Assembly: GCA_041751095.1 (NCBI GenBank)
Contig: JBGSYC010000103.1
Location: 1-47,832 of the forward strand
Source: JADCRZ01 sp041751095
GTDB lineage: Bacteria; Bacteroidota; Bacteroidia; Chitinophagales; Chitinophagaceae
Length of the DNA: 47,832 nucleotides
Direction: 5' to 3'
Shown here: piece after piece, positions 1 through 8,897 of the stretch
Layout of the letters: each line of letters opens with the position of its first letter
Numbering within the stretch: position 1 is the first letter of the stretch
Program-made: the position numbers and the translations under genes
The notes under the pieces: model-generated
Told to the model about the DNA's origin: nothing
The model's database searches: none
Seen by the model: only the letters and a program-made list of their open reading frames with translations

Positions 1-837
1 ATGAAGCTGGCGAAGAGAATTACCAACCGGACGCAGATCATTGCTTTCAGGAATTCATATCATGGTTCTACGCAGGGGGCTTTGAGCATGATGGGCGATG
101 AATACTGGCGTAACGCATTCCGCCCTTTGTTGCCAGACACGTTGCATCTCGAGTTTAATTCATTTGCTTCGTTAGACCTGATCACCCGTAAAACGGCCTG
201 TGTATTTACTGAAACCATTCAGGCTGAAGCGGGCATAATCATCCCTTCAAAAGAATGGATGACGGCGTTGCGTAAAAAATGCGATCAGGAATCTGTATTG
301 CTCGTATACGATGAGATACAGACGGGTTTTGGCCGAACAGGTTCCTTGTGGGCTTTTGAGCAATTTACAGTAGTACCGGATATTCTGTTGCTGGGAAAAG
401 CTCTTGGTGGAGGTATGCCTCTGGGCGCTTTTATTTCCCGTTATGACATGATGCAAACGCTCACAAACAACCCCGTACTTGGCCATATCACTACTTTTGG
501 AGGACACCCGGTTTCCTGTGCCGCCGGACTTGCCTCGTTTAAGGTATTGCTTGAAGAAGGGATGATAAGTGCCGTAAAACGGAAAGAGAGCCTGTTAAGG
601 TCGCGCCTTGTTCACCCATTGATAAAGGCTGTTCATTCGGCAGGATTATTAATGGCAATCGAGTTCGATAGCTTTGAGATAAATAAACGGACGATAGACA
701 GGTGCCTGGCGTCAGGCCTCCTTACAGACTGGTTTTTATTTGAAACCAGATTTATGCGTATCGCCCCACCGCTGAATATTTCAGACACAGACATAGAAAA
801 AGCATGCAGCATCATTTTGGAGAGTTGCGAAGATTAA
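1..837 (+). CDS. class III PLP aminotransferase, 5'-truncated by the window edge
   Basis: This is the C-terminal 278 residues of a fold-type I, class III aminotransferase, the family of acetylornithine, ornithine and 4-aminobutyrate aminotransferases. The stretch YDEIQTGFGRTG (from residue 103) holds the aspartate that contacts the PLP pyridine nitrogen. LGKALGGGMPLG carries the Schiff-base lysine, K133. TTFGGHPVSCAA is the usual phosphate-contact segment. Full-length members have roughly 100 more N-terminal residues, and the first visible residues match the segment after the family's GTEA motif, so the methionine at position 1 is internal and the true start lies outside the window. The gene converges on glpF with 16 bases between the stop codons. 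The substrate cannot be assigned; it is ArgD-like in general character. Confidence 0.85.
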   Translation: MKLAKRITNRTQIIAFRNSYHGSTQGALSMMGDEYWRNAFRPLLPDTLHLEFNSFASLDLITRKTACVFTETIQAEAGIIIPSKEWMTALRKKCDQESVLLVYDEIQTGFGRTGSLWAFEQFTVVPDILLLGKALGGGMPLGAFISRYDMMQTLTNNPVLGHITTFGGHPVSCAAGLASFKVLLEEGMISAVKRKESLLRSRLVHPLIKAVHSAGLLMAIEFDSFEINKRTIDRCLASGLLTDWFLFETRFMRIAPPLNISDTDIEKACSIILESCED

Positions 838-853
838 GTGGGAAACGCGCTTC

Positions 854-1558
854 TCATATTTTGGTAAAAACAAACGCCGCCAGTAAAGCGCCAATAGCAG
901 GACCGGCGACTGGCACCCACGCATAGTTCCAGTCGCTGTTGCGTTTATGTTCAATAGGCAGGATGGCATGCATAATCCTGGGGCCAAGGTCACGCGCCGG
1001 ATTGATGGCGTATCCTGTTGGTCCGCCCATAGACATTCCGATTCCGAGAACAACGAGTGCAACAGGAAGGGCATCCAACGCTCCCAGGCTGTTTGCCGGT
1101 GCGGCAATATGAAGTACGGCGAAGATGAGAATAAAAGTGCCGATTATTTCGGTGAAAAGATTACCTGGTATGTTGCGGATAGCGGGCCCGGTACAGAAGG
1201 CTGCTAATTTCGCTTCGGGGTCGTTTGTGCCTTTGAAGTGGTCCCTGTAGGTAAGCCAGACCAGTCCTGCTCCCGCCATCGCTCCCAAGAGCTGAGCAAT
1301 TAAATATACCGGAACCAGGTGCCATGAAAGTTTTCCAACAAAAGCAAACGCGAGGGTAACTGCCGGATTGAGGTGCGCGTTGCTGTATGGTGCAGCTATA
1401 AAAACAGCAATGTATACAGCCATAGCCCAACCGAAAGTGATCACTATCCATCCACTGTTATGACCGGTGGTTTTGTCTAAAACAACGTTTGCCACTACGC
1501 CGTTACCAAGGATGATCAATATGGCCGTGCCTAAAATTTCTCCGAAGAATGGGCTCAT
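854..1558 (-). CDS. glpF: glycerol uptake facilitator (aquaglyceroporin, MIP family)
   Basis: A 234-residue inner-membrane channel for passive glycerol entry. Both MIP signature loops are present: HLNPAVT (N64-P65-A66) and the second loop with N186-P187-A188-R189. The aspartate D190 directly after NPAR is typical of glycerol-conducting members rather than strict water channels. Six hydrophobic segments are visible and the length is normal for the family. It is the last gene of a minus-strand unit, starting 9 bases after the glpD stop, so it is almost certainly co-transcribed with glpK and glpD. Confidence 0.93.
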   Translation of the reverse strand: MSPFFGEILGTAILIILGNGVVANVVLDKTTGHNSGWIVITFGWAMAVYIAVFIAAPYSNAHLNPAVTLAFAFVGKLSWHLVPVYLIAQLLGAMAGAGLVWLTYRDHFKGTNDPEAKLAAFCTGPAIRNIPGNLFTEIIGTFILIFAVLHIAAPANSLGALDALPVALVVLGIGMSMGGPTGYAINPARDLGPRIMHAILPIEHKRNSDWNYAWVPVAGPAIGALLAAFVFTKI

Positions 1559-1567
1559 CTGTAGAAT

Positions 1568-3148
1568 TTACGATGTGGAATAGATTTCATAACTCACTGG
1601 CAGATAGTTTGCTGCTATGGCATTGAAGGCGCTGACCTGTTCCTGTTGCCACTGTAAATCCTTGCCCATTGCGTTTGCCATCAGCGCTGAAACCATTTCA
1701 GCAGATTCCATTGCCGCCTTAGCGTCGAGCAGTAATGCCCTTGTTCGCCTGGAAAGTGCATCTTCAACGGTCATGCACATCTCATGCTGAACTGCCCACA
1801 CAACCTGTGCTTTTACGTAGGGCAATCGGGGGTGAATTTTTTCGCCGAGGGCATTGCTATCAGAAATCAGCTGACGAATACCCTTTTCATCTGCTCCGTA
1901 ATAATACAACTCTTCCTGATCATCAACAGTATCTTTCCAGCCATGAATCTTTAAAGTTTCGGTGATGCATGCCTTATCATTCAGGCCGGCGGAAGATATG
2001 GCAATGTTCACTACATCTTCTGCCATTTTCCGGTAAGTTGTCCACTTGCCTCCTGTTATTGTTACCAGGGCCGATTGACTAACCTTTATAAGATGCTCCC
2101 TGGAGAGGGTTGCAGTGGTCTTTGCACTTCCTTTGACAAGCGGCCGTAATCCGGCAAATACCGACCGGATGTCTTTCAATTGAGGGTTGTTGGACAAATA
2201 CTTTCCGATCTGGCGAAGGATAAAATTTATTTCTTTCTGTAAGGCAACGGGTTCAAGGGCAGCAGAGTCAACAGGTGTATCTGTTGTTCCCACTAATGTT
2301 TTGTTATGCCAGGGAACGGCGAATAACACCCTTCCATCATCAGTATCAGGAACGAGAATGGCAGCCTCTCCGGGAAGAAATTCCTTATCCAGCACCACAT
2401 GGATTCCCTGGCTGAGCGTAATGATAGGTTCTTCCCTTTCATCGTTCATTTTCAAAACAGCATCTGTAAAAATGCCCGTTGCGTTGATGACACTCCTGGT
2501 TTTTATTTCGTGAATTTTTCCAGTTAGGCAATCCTTTAGTCGAAGGCCACATATTTTCCCATTTTGTTTAAGGAAGGCGGTTGCCTTCATATAATTGATC
2601 ATTGAAGCACCTTGCGCTGCCGCGGTTTGAGCCAGGTTAATCGCTAAGCGGGCATCGTCAAACTGACCGTCGTGATAAAGTACGCCGCCCCTCAGCCCTT
2701 CGGGGTCGAGGGTAGGGGCAAGTTCGAGTGTTTCTTCTTTGGAAAGGAATTCGGAAGAGCCTAATCCCAGCTTTCCTGCCATCCAATCATAAACTTTTAA
2801 TCCCATGCCGTAGAACGGGCCTTCCCACCATTTGTAATTCGGCAGAATAAAGGTCTGATCTTTTACCAGGTGCGGGGCATTTTTTCGCAACAGCCCTCTT
2901 TCACGCAAAGCTTCCATTACCAATTTGATATTACCCTGTTGCAAGTAGCGCACGCCACCATGTATCAGCTTTGTTGACCTTGATGAAGTGCCTTTTGCGA
3001 AATCATGCTGATCCACAAGTAAGGTTTTAAATCCCCTGGAGGCTGCATCTACGGCCGTTCCGAGGCCGGTTGCGCCTCCTCCGATAATACAAATATCCCA
3101 CTCGCCGGTATATGATTCCATGGTCCTTATCATGTGTTCTCTGTTCAT
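1568..3148 (-). CDS. glpD: FAD-dependent glycerol-3-phosphate dehydrogenase
   Basis: Oxidises sn-glycerol-3-phosphate to dihydroxyacetone phosphate and passes electrons to the quinone pool at the membrane. The N-terminal FAD-binding motif IIGGGATGLG lies at residues 21-30, followed by the family segment GTSSRSTKLIHGGVRYLQ. A C-terminal helical domain typical of GlpD follows. The length (526 residues) is normal. The start at 3148 gives a short extension; internal methionines at residues 6 and 10 are alternatives, and M10 would place the FAD motif nearer to its usual distance from the start. It lies 52 bases after glpK and 9 bases before glpF. Confidence 0.94.
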   Translation of the reverse strand: MNREHMIRTMESYTGEWDICIIGGGATGLGTAVDAASRGFKTLLVDQHDFAKGTSSRSTKLIHGGVRYLQQGNIKLVMEALRERGLLRKNAPHLVKDQTFILPNYKWWEGPFYGMGLKVYDWMAGKLGLGSSEFLSKEETLELAPTLDPEGLRGGVLYHDGQFDDARLAINLAQTAAAQGASMINYMKATAFLKQNGKICGLRLKDCLTGKIHEIKTRSVINATGIFTDAVLKMNDEREEPIITLSQGIHVVLDKEFLPGEAAILVPDTDDGRVLFAVPWHNKTLVGTTDTPVDSAALEPVALQKEINFILRQIGKYLSNNPQLKDIRSVFAGLRPLVKGSAKTTATLSREHLIKVSQSALVTITGGKWTTYRKMAEDVVNIAISSAGLNDKACITETLKIHGWKDTVDDQEELYYYGADEKGIRQLISDSNALGEKIHPRLPYVKAQVVWAVQHEMCMTVEDALSRRTRALLLDAKAAMESAEMVSALMANAMGKDLQWQQEQVSAFNAIAANYLPVSYEIYSTS

Positions 3149-3200
3149 ATATTCCTACGCCTTATAGATTTAGTGGTTCAGAGTGGTTGGGTACCCAACC

Positions 3201-4703
3201 TTATAGGTTGTCGTCAGCCCAGCAAATGCTTGCAGAAACGGCTCTTTGCCAGCCCTTTGTCAAAGAAGCTACGGCTGTAGCCGGCATTACAGGAGTAAAT
3301 TTCTGATCGAGTTGCCATTGCTGCTGTATCTCCTGTTTATCAGACCAATACCCGACGGCAAGACCCGCCAGGTAAGCGGCGCCAAGAGCCGTCGTTTCAT
3401 ACACTTTCGGCCGGATGACCGGAACCTGTAAAATATCACTTTGAAATTGCATCAGGAAATTATTAACAGTAGCCCCTCCATCCACCCGTAGCTCTTTGAT
3501 GGTGATACCAGCATCGGCTTCCATGGCCTTAAGTACGTCAGTGGTCTGGTAGGCAATGCTCTCCAGCGCCGCCCGGGCAATATGAGCGTTAGACGTTCCG
3601 CGCGTAAGGCCGAACAATGTTCCCCGCGCATACTGGTTCCAGTGAGGAGCGCCCAATCCCGCGAACGCAGGAACCATGTATACCCCATCAGTATCAGTAA
3701 CCTGCGCTGCCAATGCTTCTATTTCCCCGGAAGACCTGATGATCTGTAATCCGTCCCTTAACCACTGAACAATCGCGCCAGCGATGAATATGCTCCCTTC
3801 AAGTGCATACTCCGTTCTGTTGTTGATCTTCCACGCCACGGTAGTGAGTAAGTTGTTAGTTGAATGTACGGCTTTGCTACCTGTATGCATCAGCATAAAG
3901 CAGCCTGTACCATAAGTATTTTTTACCATCCCCGGCTGAATGCACATCTGCCCGAACAGGGCAGCCTGCTGGTCTCCGGCGATACCGGCAATAGGTATAT
4001 TTGAACTTCTTACCAGCCCTTCCGTAACTCCGTAAATTTTGCTCGAGGGCATAATATCCGGTAAAACGGAAGCAGGGATATCAAATATCCGAAGCAGTTC
4101 TTCGTCCCATTCGCACGAGTGAAGATTCATAAGCATCGTCCTGGATGCATTTGTTACATCGGTGATGTGTAACCGCCCGTTAGAAAGCTTCCATGTCAGC
4201 CAGGTATCTACCGTTCCGAAGGCCAGCTCTCCGCGTGCTGCTTTTGCCCTTGCACCGGGAATATTGTCAAGTATCCACTTTAGTTTGGTAGCGGAGAAAT
4301 AAGCATCTATCACCAAACCCGTTTTCTGCTGAATTTTTTCACTTAATCCTTCATTTTTCAGCTGGTCGCAAAAGGAAGCTGTTCTTCTGTCCTGCCAGAC
4401 AATTGCATTGTACACCGGTTTGGAGGTAGACCGCTCCCATACAAGTGTGGTCTCCCTTTGATTAGTGATGCCTATCGCAGCAACCTGCGCCAGGCGAATG
4501 CTGCTTTTTGCAAGCACTTCGGCCGATACGCTATATTGCGACGACCATATATCGTCCGGGTCATGTTCCACCCATCCCGGTTGCGGATAAATCTGATCGA
4601 ATTCTTTTTGTGCAATGCTGATAATATTTCCGCCCCTGTCGAATAATATAGCACGGGAGCTTGTAGTACCCTGATCTAATGCAAGTATAAATTTATTAGG
4701 CAT
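3201..4703 (-). CDS. glpK: glycerol kinase
   Basis: ATP-dependent phosphorylation of glycerol in the cytoplasm, which traps glycerol entering through GlpF and supplies GlpD. The protein has 500 residues and starts with the FGGY-family phosphate-1 motif LALDQGTTSSRAILFD. It contains GWVEHDP, the GTGCFML adenosine-side motif, and DGGATVNNFLMQFQSD near the C-terminus. It is the first gene of the operon. No glpR-type regulator or second kinase is adjacent. The 113-base upstream spacer shows no clear TAnnTTTG box, so its control cannot be read from the sequence. Confidence 0.95.
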   Translation of the reverse strand: MPNKFILALDQGTTSSRAILFDRGGNIISIAQKEFDQIYPQPGWVEHDPDDIWSSQYSVSAEVLAKSSIRLAQVAAIGITNQRETTLVWERSTSKPVYNAIVWQDRRTASFCDQLKNEGLSEKIQQKTGLVIDAYFSATKLKWILDNIPGARAKAARGELAFGTVDTWLTWKLSNGRLHITDVTNASRTMLMNLHSCEWDEELLRIFDIPASVLPDIMPSSKIYGVTEGLVRSSNIPIAGIAGDQQAALFGQMCIQPGMVKNTYGTGCFMLMHTGSKAVHSTNNLLTTVAWKINNRTEYALEGSIFIAGAIVQWLRDGLQIIRSSGEIEALAAQVTDTDGVYMVPAFAGLGAPHWNQYARGTLFGLTRGTSNAHIARAALESIAYQTTDVLKAMEADAGITIKELRVDGGATVNNFLMQFQSDILQVPVIRPKVYETTALGAAYLAGLAVGYWSDKQEIQQQWQLDQKFTPVMPATAVASLTKGWQRAVSASICWADDNL

Positions 4704-4816
4704 AATACGGTTGTGGCGTTAAGATAAGGAGATTAGGCCGGAGTGAAAAGTTTAAGAAGTGGCATTTCAATAACGCATAGCGCACCGGATAATCGAAAAC
4801 AGCCCTGTCGTTTTAG

Positions 4817-7345
4817 TTACAAAACCAGCCGGAAGCTGCCAAAGATGCCAAACCTTTTCACCTGTTCTTTTGGCAGTGGCCGTGGTGACAGGCGCCACAT
4901 AAAATCTACCCTGAACAATTTAAGAATGTTATCCACCCCGGTGCCCACTTCGAGGTAAGTACGGCCGTTTAAAGATTCAAATGTATATGAAGACCCCGGA
5001 GGCATATTCAAACGGCTATTGGCTTCGCTGAGTGTTCCCCACAAAGCCCTTGCGCTGTAAAACTGGCGTAACTTTAATTTTTTTATGAGGGGAATATACC
5101 GGAAAATCCCACTGCCGATGTTATGCTGGAAGATAGCTCCGGCGTATTGGTCATGCAGGAATTCATACCTGTTCATAAGGTTGAAAGCATACTTGTTGTA
5201 ATAGTGAATTTCATTTCCCGGGGGAATGTCAAGCAACATGTACGGCAGGGTTCCGTATGTTCTCCCGCCGAACACGCTATAGTATATGGTTCCAAAGGGT
5301 GCAATTTTTTCATAGTCGGCAATACTTGCTGAAACTTTGGTATAGCTGTAGCTGCTCTTGAATACGCCAGAAATGCCTCTGGATAGCCTGGCTTCTATTG
5401 TGGGATAATCGCTGCCGAGGCTAACGCGGTTAAAAGTTCCTTCAATAAATTTTTCAAGATATGAATACCGCAACCGGAGCGATAATTCAGCAGTCGAAAG
5501 AGGCGTTCCGCCGTTAATGTTTGTAAAAAGCGATTTCGGCGGAAGATTTAAAAGTGGATTGAATGACCGGTGAATAGTGGCCAGTGATGCGGAGAAGCCT
5601 GACTTCCAGCCGCGAAAAACTTCCGCTTTCTTTTCATCGATCATCATAAATTTAATAGGCACACCGGTTTTACGGATAGCCAACGCAAAAATATTGTCCT
5701 GGCTTATTTCATCATAATATTGCTGTCCATAGTCGATATCTCTCATGTACGACAAAGCAAGGTGTGTCCTTGGGTCTTTCGAAAAAAGATACAGCCCATC
5801 CATCTTATATTTATACTTCTGATCCAGGAAGCCATACGCAAGATAGCCATGTAAAAATATTTTGCTGCTGAAAGATGAAGTGGTGTTTACATTAAAGCGC
5901 AGGCGGGTGCCCTCCAGCCTGTTGTAGGTGACCCAGTAAAACCACGGCCCTATCTCGAAATTCCCGATCTCTCTTTTTCCTTGCGTAAGAAAGTATATCC
6001 ATGTAGAATATTTTTTAAAAGCAGGCATTTGCTGCATTGTATCCAGCATGGTGTAGATGCCACGCTCACCTTTTGATAAAGCTTCATGCCGTGAAGAATC
6101 CCAATAACCTGCGGTCTTTTCGGTAGCCATTACCGCAACCAGTATCTCTTCCTGTAATTTATTTTTGTTGATCTCGTTCTCCACCCGGTTGTCGTTGTAG
6201 ATTATGTTCTTATATGTAGTGGTTTTGCGGCCAATAACGCCTGCTCCCTTGCTGCCAGCCGGGGACACATTAACAACGAATTTATCCATGTAAATAAACC
6301 AAGAGGTATCCGCAAGCATCCGGTATTCCTGTATCAGGCTCAGTTTATCAATAAAATTGATATTGGCTTCTTTTGAAAGGTATAAGGTTATTTTTTGAAT
6401 GGCGAAGGTAGTGTCGTGCACCCAGCAGTCACCTGTAAACGTGTTTCCGCCGCTGTGTTTTGGATAAAATATGAGGTGAAAAAGGCGTTGCTGATTTACA
6501 TATTGCGTATCTACAACCCTGTACCGGTAGTAGTTATCGCCGTTATCACTGATCGGGCTGACAAATAACTTGTCGAACACAGGAATAAAGTCATTGTAAA
6601 TGTTCACCACCTGTTCTGTGCCGCCGAGCAACCGGCTGATGCTCTCGTTTTTTAAGCCAACCGTTTTGCTGCCTTTGATGATCTCCCTGGTACCACGGGG
6701 GTTTTTTCTGAAGTAATAATCTGACACTGTTTCCGTAAGGTAAACTGGCAGAAAGGCCGGGCCTTCGGACGTGTCTATGTTCTGTTCGATAAGATTTTTA
6801 AAGGGCTTTAACAAACTTCGGTTTTTAAGCTTGTCGAAATTCAACTGATTGAGATCAACTTCAAGTTTGTTATACAGCTCATAAGAAAAGTTTGAAAAGC
6901 GGAACCGGTCGTTGGATGGTTTCCTTTTTACAATCTTTCTCCACAATAACAATCCCCGGTCCACTTTTCTTCTAACGATCACTTCTGCAATGTATTTCCC
7001 CCTTTCCAGTTGTATAACAAGGGCAAGGGTATCGCGGCCGGCACGTTGAAGCACTACCGGGTCGATGGCTATTTTGACATCGTTATACCCCACATTGGTT
7101 ACACTAAGTGTGTCGAATGGCCACTCTGTAAAATGAAACCTGAAGTTGCCTGCTGAATCGCTTAGTTTACCTGTGCGGGATGTGAGAAACTGGATGGAGG
7201 CAAACGGTATCCGCTCGTCATTCTGGGCATCTTTTATAAATCCCTGAATAACCTTTTGTTGTGCCAATAGCGGATGTAAGGCAAGGAATGTAACCAAACA
7301 CAAAAATGTTCTTTTACCATAAGTTTTCGCCCCGCTCATACCCAA
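4817..7345 (-). CDS. DUF5686 and carboxypeptidase-regulatory-like domain outer-membrane protein
   Basis: An 842-residue protein with an N-terminal signal peptide (hydrophobic stretch ending near ALHPLLAQQ). A CarboxypepD_reg-like beta-sandwich follows (about residues 32-112: VIQGFIKDAQNDERIPFASI... DTLSVTNVGY). The remainder resembles DUF5686, a family restricted largely to Bacteroidota and predicted to form an outer-membrane beta-barrel. Alternating aromatic and hydrophobic strands fill the C-terminal half. The architecture recalls the front end of SusC/TonB-dependent proteins, but no TonB box or plug domain is visible. The function is unknown. The start could also be at the methionine two codons downstream. 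It is encoded alone, 113 bases downstream of the divergent glp operon start. Confidence 0.8.
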   Translation of the reverse strand: MGMSGAKTYGKRTFLCLVTFLALHPLLAQQKVIQGFIKDAQNDERIPFASIQFLTSRTGKLSDSAGNFRFHFTEWPFDTLSVTNVGYNDVKIAIDPVVLQRAGRDTLALVIQLERGKYIAEVIVRRKVDRGLLLWRKIVKRKPSNDRFRFSNFSYELYNKLEVDLNQLNFDKLKNRSLLKPFKNLIEQNIDTSEGPAFLPVYLTETVSDYYFRKNPRGTREIIKGSKTVGLKNESISRLLGGTEQVVNIYNDFIPVFDKLFVSPISDNGDNYYRYRVVDTQYVNQQRLFHLIFYPKHSGGNTFTGDCWVHDTTFAIQKITLYLSKEANINFIDKLSLIQEYRMLADTSWFIYMDKFVVNVSPAGSKGAGVIGRKTTTYKNIIYNDNRVENEINKNKLQEEILVAVMATEKTAGYWDSSRHEALSKGERGIYTMLDTMQQMPAFKKYSTWIYFLTQGKREIGNFEIGPWFYWVTYNRLEGTRLRFNVNTTSSFSSKIFLHGYLAYGFLDQKYKYKMDGLYLFSKDPRTHLALSYMRDIDYGQQYYDEISQDNIFALAIRKTGVPIKFMMIDEKKAEVFRGWKSGFSASLATIHRSFNPLLNLPPKSLFTNINGGTPLSTAELSLRLRYSYLEKFIEGTFNRVSLGSDYPTIEARLSRGISGVFKSSYSYTKVSASIADYEKIAPFGTIYYSVFGGRTYGTLPYMLLDIPPGNEIHYYNKYAFNLMNRYEFLHDQYAGAIFQHNIGSGIFRYIPLIKKLKLRQFYSARALWGTLSEANSRLNMPPGSSYTFESLNGRTYLEVGTGVDNILKLFRVDFMWRLSPRPLPKEQVKRFGIFGSFRLVL

Positions 7346-7423
7346 AATTAGTACTTGCAGGGCAAAGCGCCTTTACACCGCAGGCCAAAATACATTTGAT
7401 AACATTTAATGATGAAAAAAATA

Positions 7424-7656
7424 TATACTTTGCAGTCCAAAGTACTTTCAGTGGAATTGTTACTCCGCTGCTACAGCCTTTAAAAGATATTGAATATATG
7501 ATGGCAGAAGTAGTCGTTTTCTCAGCTTACCGGTTGAGCAGCGTTCCGGCAGGTACCTTGCGGCACGGGGAGCATAGCTGCCGGAAAAGGAATCTAAAAA
7601 ATTAAAAGGATGTCGGACTTATCCGTTGTGGTATAACAATTTAATAAAAGAATAAA
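7424..7656 (+). ncRNA. candidate structured leader or small RNA upstream of the kinase gene
   Basis: The 310-base spacer between the DUF5686 gene and the kinase gene contains a near-consensus promoter element, TATACTTTG, at 7424-7432 (one base longer than TAnnTTTG). Downstream are two clear hairpins. One has stem arms 7521-7526 and 7532-7538 (CTCAGC/GGTTGAG, one wobble). The other has a perfect 9-bp stem between 7544-7552 (TTCCGGCAG) and 7578-7586. A 35-codon reading frame (7498-7605, beginning ATGATG) spans both. It is undecided whether this is a cis-regulatory leader, a free small RNA or a leader-peptide gene. I do not recognise a known riboswitch family. Confidence 0.3.
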
Positions 7657-8034
7657 GTGAATCAACTTCCAGTAAAAAAGTTTTCAACCAGCGAAAGACT
7701 AAGAAGTTTTGTTTTTGCTTTTGCCGGGATCAGGTATTTTTTCCGGCGCGAGCATAATGCATGGATTCATGGGGTAGCAGCAGTGCTCGTACTGCTAACT
7801 GCATTTTTAATGCATGTTCCGCCCTGGGAAATGATCGCGCTTCTTTTTTGCATCGCCCTGGTATTGATCTCTGAAATTTTCAATACCACTATTGAAAGAA
7901 CAATGGATCATCTTTCGCCTGCCCGGCATCCCGAAGTAAAGGTGATCAAAGACCTTGCGGCAGCCTCAGTGCTCATTGCCGCGTTTATTTCCCTGGTAAC
8001 AGGATTAATCATTTTTATACCTAAATTTTTATGA
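7657..8034 (+). CDS. diacylglycerol kinase family (DgkA/undecaprenol kinase type) membrane protein
   Basis: A 125-residue integral membrane lipid kinase of the prokaryotic DgkA/UdpK family, which phosphorylates diacylglycerol or undecaprenol with ATP. The signature region EIFNTTIERTMD (residues 73-84) and HPEVKVIKDLAAASVLIAA (91-109) supply the conserved Glu, Asn and Asp residues of the active site. Three transmembrane helices fit the family. The start is GTG at 7657, giving a complete N-terminal amphipathic region. The stop overlaps the next gene's ATG by 4 bases (ATGA), which points to translational coupling. Gram-positive members use undecaprenol; which lipid is used here cannot be told from sequence. 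Confidence 0.88.
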   Translation: MNQLPVKKFSTSERLRSFVFAFAGIRYFFRREHNAWIHGVAAVLVLLTAFLMHVPPWEMIALLFCIALVLISEIFNTTIERTMDHLSPARHPEVKVIKDLAAASVLIAAFISLVTGLIIFIPKFL

Positions 8035-8720
8035 ACAGAATTTTTTCTTTGCCGGCCTGGTTTATCAGGTTTTATGCTGTGAAATCGGAGATCGACCGTC
8101 TTTTGTTTTTATCCGTTGCCTTTGGTTCATGCATGCTCGGCGCAAGGATATTATATACAGGCCGTATAACCTATATCTTCCTTTTGTGGAATCTGTTCCT
8201 GGCTTTCATACCGTACGTGATTACCAGATGGATGGTTGATACCTCCGCTATCAGGAATAACCTATGGAAATTTGTCCCGGCCTTTGTAGTTTGGCTGCTT
8301 TTTATCCCCAATTCATTTTACATCATCACTGACCTTTTTCACCTCCGGGAGTACCCCCAGGCACCTCTCTGGTACGACCTGCTCCTGATCTTGTCTTTTG
8401 CATGGAATGGATTGCTAATGGGAATTTTGTCGGTCCGGCAAATGGAAAAGTCATTGCCAAAAATACTCAGACCCGGGAATGAACTGATGTTTATATATCC
8501 CATCATGTGGCTGAATGCGCTTGGCGTTTACATTGGGAGATATTTGCGATTCAACAGCTGGGATATTATAACCAATCCATTCGGATTAATGCTGGACATT
8601 ATTGATCTTCTGATACATCCCTTTTTGTATAAGAATGCATGGGGAATGGTATTTTGCTTTTCCCTTTTTATGACCTTGTTATACCTTACCATAAAAAAGA
8701 TCAGCAAACTTATCTGGTGA
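8031..8720 (+). CDS. DUF1361 domain membrane protein
   Basis: A 229-residue integral membrane protein of family DUF1361. The diagnostic block is FVVWLLFIPNSFYIITDL followed by an HLRE segment and a WYDLLLILSFAWNGLL-type helix. About six hydrophobic helices are visible. The function of the family is unknown. The ATG overlaps the stop of the lipid-kinase gene by 4 bases, so the two are likely made together, which suggests an envelope role without proving one. Confidence 0.8.
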   Translation: MNRIFSLPAWFIRFYAVKSEIDRLLFLSVAFGSCMLGARILYTGRITYIFLLWNLFLAFIPYVITRWMVDTSAIRNNLWKFVPAFVVWLLFIPNSFYIITDLFHLREYPQAPLWYDLLLILSFAWNGLLMGILSVRQMEKSLPKILRPGNELMFIYPIMWLNALGVYIGRYLRFNSWDIITNPFGLMLDIIDLLIHPFLYKNAWGMVFCFSLFMTLLYLTIKKISKLIW

Positions 8721-8768
8721 CCGGGGCTATTCTAACAGATGGTGAAGAAGATCCTGGTATAAAATAAC

Positions 8769-8789
8769 GGCCGGTCACTTTGGCCGGCC
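8769..8789. terminator. GC-rich hairpin between converging genes
   Basis: GGCCGG at 8769-8774 pairs with CCGGCC at 8784-8789 around a 9-base loop. It sits between the stop of the DUF1361 gene (+) and the stop of the large barrel-protein gene (-). Read on the minus strand it is followed by a weak T-rich run (GTTATTTTAT); on the plus strand the T-run is poor. It could end one or both transcripts. Confidence 0.45.
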
Positions 8790-8897
8790 CTTAAAGTGCG
8801 GGTATGATTAACATAATAAACAAGATTTGAGCCGGGGCAATTCAATTCACCTGAGATATCATTTACAATCCATTGTTGTTTCCTTTATTGCTACTGA

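Noticed and set aside
7306..7605. 99-codon frame from the start of the DUF5686 gene through the spacer
   Set aside because: Begins antisense to the signal peptide of the DUF5686 gene; only the last 35 codons could be a leader peptide, and an RNA structure explains them as well.
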